Positions 61,201 to 64,000 of a stretch of DNA of 64,000 nucleotides are shown piece by piece. The stretch covers positions 2,418,001 through 2,482,000 of the forward strand of contig OZ251537.1 in assembly GCA_965243285.1 (NCBI GenBank). Direction: 5' to 3'. The stretch is from JAHRAW01 sp965243285. GTDB lineage: Bacteria; Pseudomonadota; Gammaproteobacteria; Arenicellales; Poriferihabitantaceae. Below the pieces are notes generated by a model. That model ran no database searches and was not told where the DNA came from. It worked only from the letters and a program-made list of their open reading frames with translations. The translations under genes were made by a program, and so were the position numbers. The first letter of the stretch is position 1. Each line of letters starts with the position of its first letter.

Positions 61201-62001
61201 CTAATGCGCCAGCGGAATCCACTGCCACGGCGCCGCGCACGGCTGCCATCTATCGCGGGTGGGAATCATGCATTCGATGGGGGGAGTGTCTGGAGTCTTC
61301 CTTCGTACGCAGATTCCGATGGCGAATTCGGTCTTGGCGGCGGCGGCGTGCGCAAGCCCGGACTCGGCGCCGGCCGGTGCATGGAGGTCGGCGAGGTCGG
61401 CGCTGCGCAGCCAGGCAAATTGAAGGTCATCAGACTCGCCGCTGGTGAGATGCACTTGGTTTTGCCACACCGCAACGCGCCGGCTGGCATGGAATATCGA
61501 GCGCCGCATGCATTTCGCCCATGCCTCTTTGAGTACCCATGACAGCAAAAAACGGCTGCTCTCGGCGCGCAGAATTTCCGCCGCCTCGGGCGCGCAAAAC
61601 CAATTAGCGGCGATGCGATGGCCGCATTCCAACCCGCGCGTGGTTTGTAAATCGATGCCAATCCGGCCATGCGATGCCACCGCCACCGCGGTCCAACGCC
61701 GGTCATGGGTGATGGAAAACCGCGCCGTGGATTCGCGCTGGCTTGAATCCACAGGCACAAAATCGGCATGCATTGAATCCTTAGGTCTCGAATCGCCATA
61801 ACCTGAATCGCCATGCCTCAACTCGACATGCCCCAGGCGCGCCATCAGCCCGCCTAACAGCCCGCGCGAGCAGCGCAACTCATGATGCCGACGCACCGCT
61901 GTGGCCGCTTCAATCCGCCGCGCATCGGGCGCTGAAATTTGCGCCTCCAACCAGCCCGGTAGGTCGCCGCGCAGCGAGGCGATGGCGACGCTGACACTCA
62001 A
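61201..62001 (-). CDS. Sfp-type 4'-phosphopantetheinyl transferase (ApeB-like)
   Basis: Enzyme of about 266 residues that activates the cluster ACPs. The PPTase motifs are IGIDLQ (near residue 115) and WVLKEAWAK (near 155). TTG at 62001 overlaps the stop of the preceding gene (TTGA) and is the best start; the longer frame runs into that gene. A stretch of Asp-Ser residues (about 60-90, GDSGYGDSRPKDSM) is encoded by GAATC-type repeats, a milder version of the expansion in the ABC ATPase gene. Confidence 0.83.
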   Translation of the reverse strand: MSVSVAIASLRGDLPGWLEAQISAPDARRIEAATAVRRHHELRCSRGLLGGLMARLGHVELRHGDSGYGDSRPKDSMHADFVPVDSSQRESTARFSITHDRRWTAVAVASHGRIGIDLQTTRGLECGHRIAANWFCAPEAAEILRAESSRFLLSWVLKEAWAKCMRRSIFHASRRVAVWQNQVHLTSGESDDLQFAWLRSADLADLHAPAGAESGLAHAAAAKTEFAIGICVRRKTPDTPPIECMIPTRDRWQPCAAPWQWIPLAH

Positions 62002-62453
62002 TGGTCGGCTAGCGCCACCACATCGCCGCGCAAATACACCTTGGCGACCACATTGCCGGCGCGACACACGAAATTATCGGCATCGCCGCCGAGTTGCCCG
62101 GTGCTTAAGCTGCGGATGTTGACCACCGCATTGCCGCCTCGCCCGAGGGCGCGTTGATGCAAGGATTTCAGCGCCGACAAAAATGCCCACTGACATGCTT
62201 CATAGTCACTTTTGTTGAACGCGTTGGTGGCTTTTCTGCTGCTGTAGGTGCCGATGAGACGCGCCCCTGGCGGGCTGGATTGTTCGCCGAAATAAAATTT
62301 AACGCCGTCCAAACCTTTCGCCGTGACGGTTTTCATGGCATCGGCGATGGGCTGGTTTTGCGTGCTATCGCGCGCCGCCGCCAGATGCGGAAATAGCATG
62401 GCTAAAACCAGTAGCCAAACATTTAAATGCAGCGTTCGTTTGATGATGGGCAT
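61998..62453 (-). CDS. small secreted protein of the polyene cluster
   Basis: Protein of 151 residues with a signal peptide (LNVWLLVLAMLFPHLAAA). The mature part has GVKFYFGEQSSPPGARLIGT and GRGGNAVVNIRSL, a pattern also seen in small periplasmic proteins of aryl-polyene clusters that databases often mislabel as excinuclease-related. The function is unknown. A start at 62453 is chosen for the signal peptide. Confidence 0.7.
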   Translation of the reverse strand: MPIIKRTLHLNVWLLVLAMLFPHLAAARDSTQNQPIADAMKTVTAKGLDGVKFYFGEQSSPPGARLIGTYSSRKATNAFNKSDYEACQWAFLSALKSLHQRALGRGGNAVVNIRSLSTGQLGGDADNFVCRAGNVVAKVYLRGDVVALADH

Positions 62454-62525
62454 GATGTACTCGTCGGTTGAGGTTGAGGTTGAAAAAATGGCGTGGCGGA
62501 GTCGATGTTTATCGACCATGTAAGT

Positions 62526-63788
62526 TTAATCGTCGATGTTTATCGCCGCATGTTCATCGCGATATTTTCTGAATATCAGCGAGGTATTGATGCCGCCGAA
62601 GGCGAAGTTGTTGCTCATGATGTATTCAACTTGCACCTGTCTGGGGGTGTCGATGATGTAGTCCAGCGCCGCGCATTCCGGCGCTGCTTCGACAAAATTC
62701 TTATTGGGCGGAAACCAGTTTTCATTCAGCCCGCAAACACCGAGCCAGGCCTCGATGGCGCCGCACGCGCCCAAGGTATGGCCGAAATACCCTTTAAGCG
62801 AACTTATCGGCGTAGTGGCTCCGATGATGCAAGCGGTAGCGTGGGATTCCGCCGCGTCGCCGGCGCGCGTGGCGGCGGCATGCGCCGACACATAGCCGAT
62901 ATCCGCCGCCGACAGCCCGGCCGCATCCAACGCGTCGCGCATCACCACCTCCATAGTCGCTTGGGTCGGCTGGGTTACATGCTTGCCATCGCTGTTGGTG
63001 GCGAAGCCTGCGATTTCAGCCACAATGGGCGCGCCGCGGGCCACGGCGTGGCTCAATTCCTCCAGCACTAAGGTAGCGGCGCCCTCGCCGATGACTAAGC
63101 CATCGCGATCTTTATCAAAGGGCCGCGGCGATTGGTGCGGTTTATCGTTCATCACCGAGGTGGCGTATAGGGTGTCGAAAACCGCGGCTTCGGTGGCGTC
63201 TAATTCTTCCGCGCCGCCGGCCAACATCAGTTTTTGATAGCCGTGTTTTATCGCCTCATAGGCGTAGCCGATGGCCAAACTGCCCGAGGTGCAAGCCGAT
63301 GAAGTGGGGATGATTCGCCCTTTGCTGCCGTATACCACGGAAATATTCACCGCCGTGGTGTGCGACATCATGCGTACATAACTGGTGGAATTAAGGGCGT
63401 GGGTGGAGCGCGAATTCAGCACGGCGCCGAATTCCGCCACCGCCGCGACGCTGCCGGTGGATGAGCCATAGGCCACGCCGGTGGCGCCGCTGGCGATGAT
63501 GTCGCGGCCCAACAACTCGGCGTTCACCAACGCATCCTCGGTGGCCGCCAACGCCATCTGCGCGACCCGCCCGGCGCCGCGCAATTGCTTGCGCTTGAAA
63601 CGCGGCGGCAGCGCAAACTCCAGCACCGGGGCGCCGAGATTGGTATTTAGGCCCTTGATGTCAGCCCAATCCGGCATATTGCGCGTGCCGGTGACGCCGC
63701 GCTTCAGGTTGCCGGATACCTGCGCCCAATCGCAGCCTAATGCGGTTATGCCGGACATGCCGGTGACCACTACGCGATGATTTTTCAT
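62526..63788 (-). CDS. beta-ketoacyl-ACP synthase (FabF-type, polyene cluster)
   Basis: Condensing enzyme of 420 residues. The triad is present: Cys in TSSACTSGSLA (near 168), His in YVSAHAAATRAGD (near 306) and His in KGYFGHTLGACG (near 338). It starts within the stop of the SDR gene (ATGA). It corresponds to the ApeO/ApeR type ketosynthases and would extend the polyene together with the chain-length factor encoded downstream. The final region has NNFAFGGINTSLIF. Confidence 0.93.
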   Translation of the reverse strand: MKNHRVVVTGMSGITALGCDWAQVSGNLKRGVTGTRNMPDWADIKGLNTNLGAPVLEFALPPRFKRKQLRGAGRVAQMALAATEDALVNAELLGRDIIASGATGVAYGSSTGSVAAVAEFGAVLNSRSTHALNSTSYVRMMSHTTAVNISVVYGSKGRIIPTSSACTSGSLAIGYAYEAIKHGYQKLMLAGGAEELDATEAAVFDTLYATSVMNDKPHQSPRPFDKDRDGLVIGEGAATLVLEELSHAVARGAPIVAEIAGFATNSDGKHVTQPTQATMEVVMRDALDAAGLSAADIGYVSAHAAATRAGDAAESHATACIIGATTPISSLKGYFGHTLGACGAIEAWLGVCGLNENWFPPNKNFVEAAPECAALDYIIDTPRQVQVEYIMSNNFAFGGINTSLIFRKYRDEHAAINIDD

Positions 63789-64000
63789 GTCAACCCGCCG
63801 TCGATGGCGAGGGTCTGGCGAGTGATATAGGCCGCCTGTGGCGACATCAAAAATGCCACGGCGCCGCTCACTTCGTGTGCCTGGCCGGTGCGGCGCATGG
63901 GAATCAGCGGCACGATGACTTCGCGGTTGATGTCGGCCGTCATGTCGGTCTCGATAACGCCAGGGGCTATGCAGTTTACGGTGATTTTTTTGCGCGCTAA
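63785..64000 (-). CDS. SDR-family 3-ketoacyl-ACP reductase, C-terminal part (partial)
   Basis: Only the last 71 residues are in the window; the gene continues beyond position 64000. The visible part is FabG-like: KKITVNCIAPGVIETDMTAD, then MRRTGQAHEVSGAVAFLMS and YITRQTLAIDGGL. It corresponds to the ketoreductase (ApeQ-like) of the cluster and overlaps the ketosynthase start by four bases. Confidence 0.88.
   Translation of the reverse strand, partial: LARKKITVNCIAPGVIETDMTADINREVIVPLIPMRRTGQAHEVSGAVAFLMSPQAAYITRQTLAIDGGLT

Overview
The window is a GC-rich chromosomal segment, most likely from a gammaproteobacterium. The evidence is a Gram-negative cell-shape and envelope block (mreBCD, mrdA, rodA, mltB, rlpA, dacA, lipB), OxyR, a LpxL-type acyltransferase and an aryl-polyene (APE) type cluster. 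No genus can be assigned from sequence alone. The genome looks very permissive to repeats: simple-sequence tracts, in-frame tandem repeats inside genes, a segmental duplication and several families of small mobile elements occur throughout.

Layout. 1-6.6 kb: tungstate-type ABC permease and ATPase (the ATPase carries a long Asp-Ser repeat), a single-chain type ISP/IIG restriction-modification enzyme, and mobA. 6.9-9.8 kb: AlaX editing protein, Gfo/Idh/MocA oxidoreductase, OxyR. 10.2-14 kb: an oxidative-stress group (DUF3501, Fe-S/CCG protein, rubrerythrin, peroxiredoxin). 14.4-15.7 kb: a decayed IS1182-like element. 15.9-25.4 kb: lldD, pyrF, a broken DNA methyltransferase gene, a sulfurtransferase, a LysM lytic transglycosylase and a DUF349 protein. 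25.5-29.3 kb: SLC13/RCK permease and LpxL-like acyltransferase. 29.6-41.9 kb: lipB, dacA, rlpA, mltB, rodA, mrdA, mreD, mreC, mreB, all on the minus strand. 42.2-45.6 kb: gatCAB, then tRNA-Arg(UCG). 46-49.9 kb: a more AT-rich accessory island with a DUF4258-like gene and a 1194-residue glycosyltransferase/kinase-like/methyltransferase fusion. 50.2-64 kb: an APE-type cluster on the minus strand, with overlapping genes and a flavin-dependent halogenase-like gene at its distal end; it continues past the window edge.

The strongest candidate for something undescribed is a dispersed family of intergenic hairpin elements at seven loci. Each locus has one or more two-stem cores embedded in TTTTGGC/GCCAAAA-type tracts. 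Where both arms survive, plus-oriented cores lie left and minus-oriented cores lie right of a conserved centre, so the whole locus is a nested inverted repeat. Stem sequences differ between copies but pairing is kept. The copy between mreB and mreC has terminal inverted repeats (GGATTTATA...) and an intact 8-bp target duplication, so it behaves like a non-autonomous transposon. A 145-bp MITE at 50.0 kb shares the same terminal bases and also has an 8-bp duplication. A second mobile family (an IS1182-like element and a 148-bp MITE with the same 14-bp end) has inserted at the same spot in the hairpin loop of two of these elements.

Genes that plausibly work together: the tungstate transporter with MobA (W/Mo cofactor supply); OxyR with rubrerythrin, DUF3501 and peroxiredoxin (peroxide defence); the elongasome genes with the lytic transglycosylases (wall growth); and the APE genes (initiation by the AMP ligase, chain extension on two ACPs, transfer and export by acyltransferases, LolA-like and MMPL proteins).
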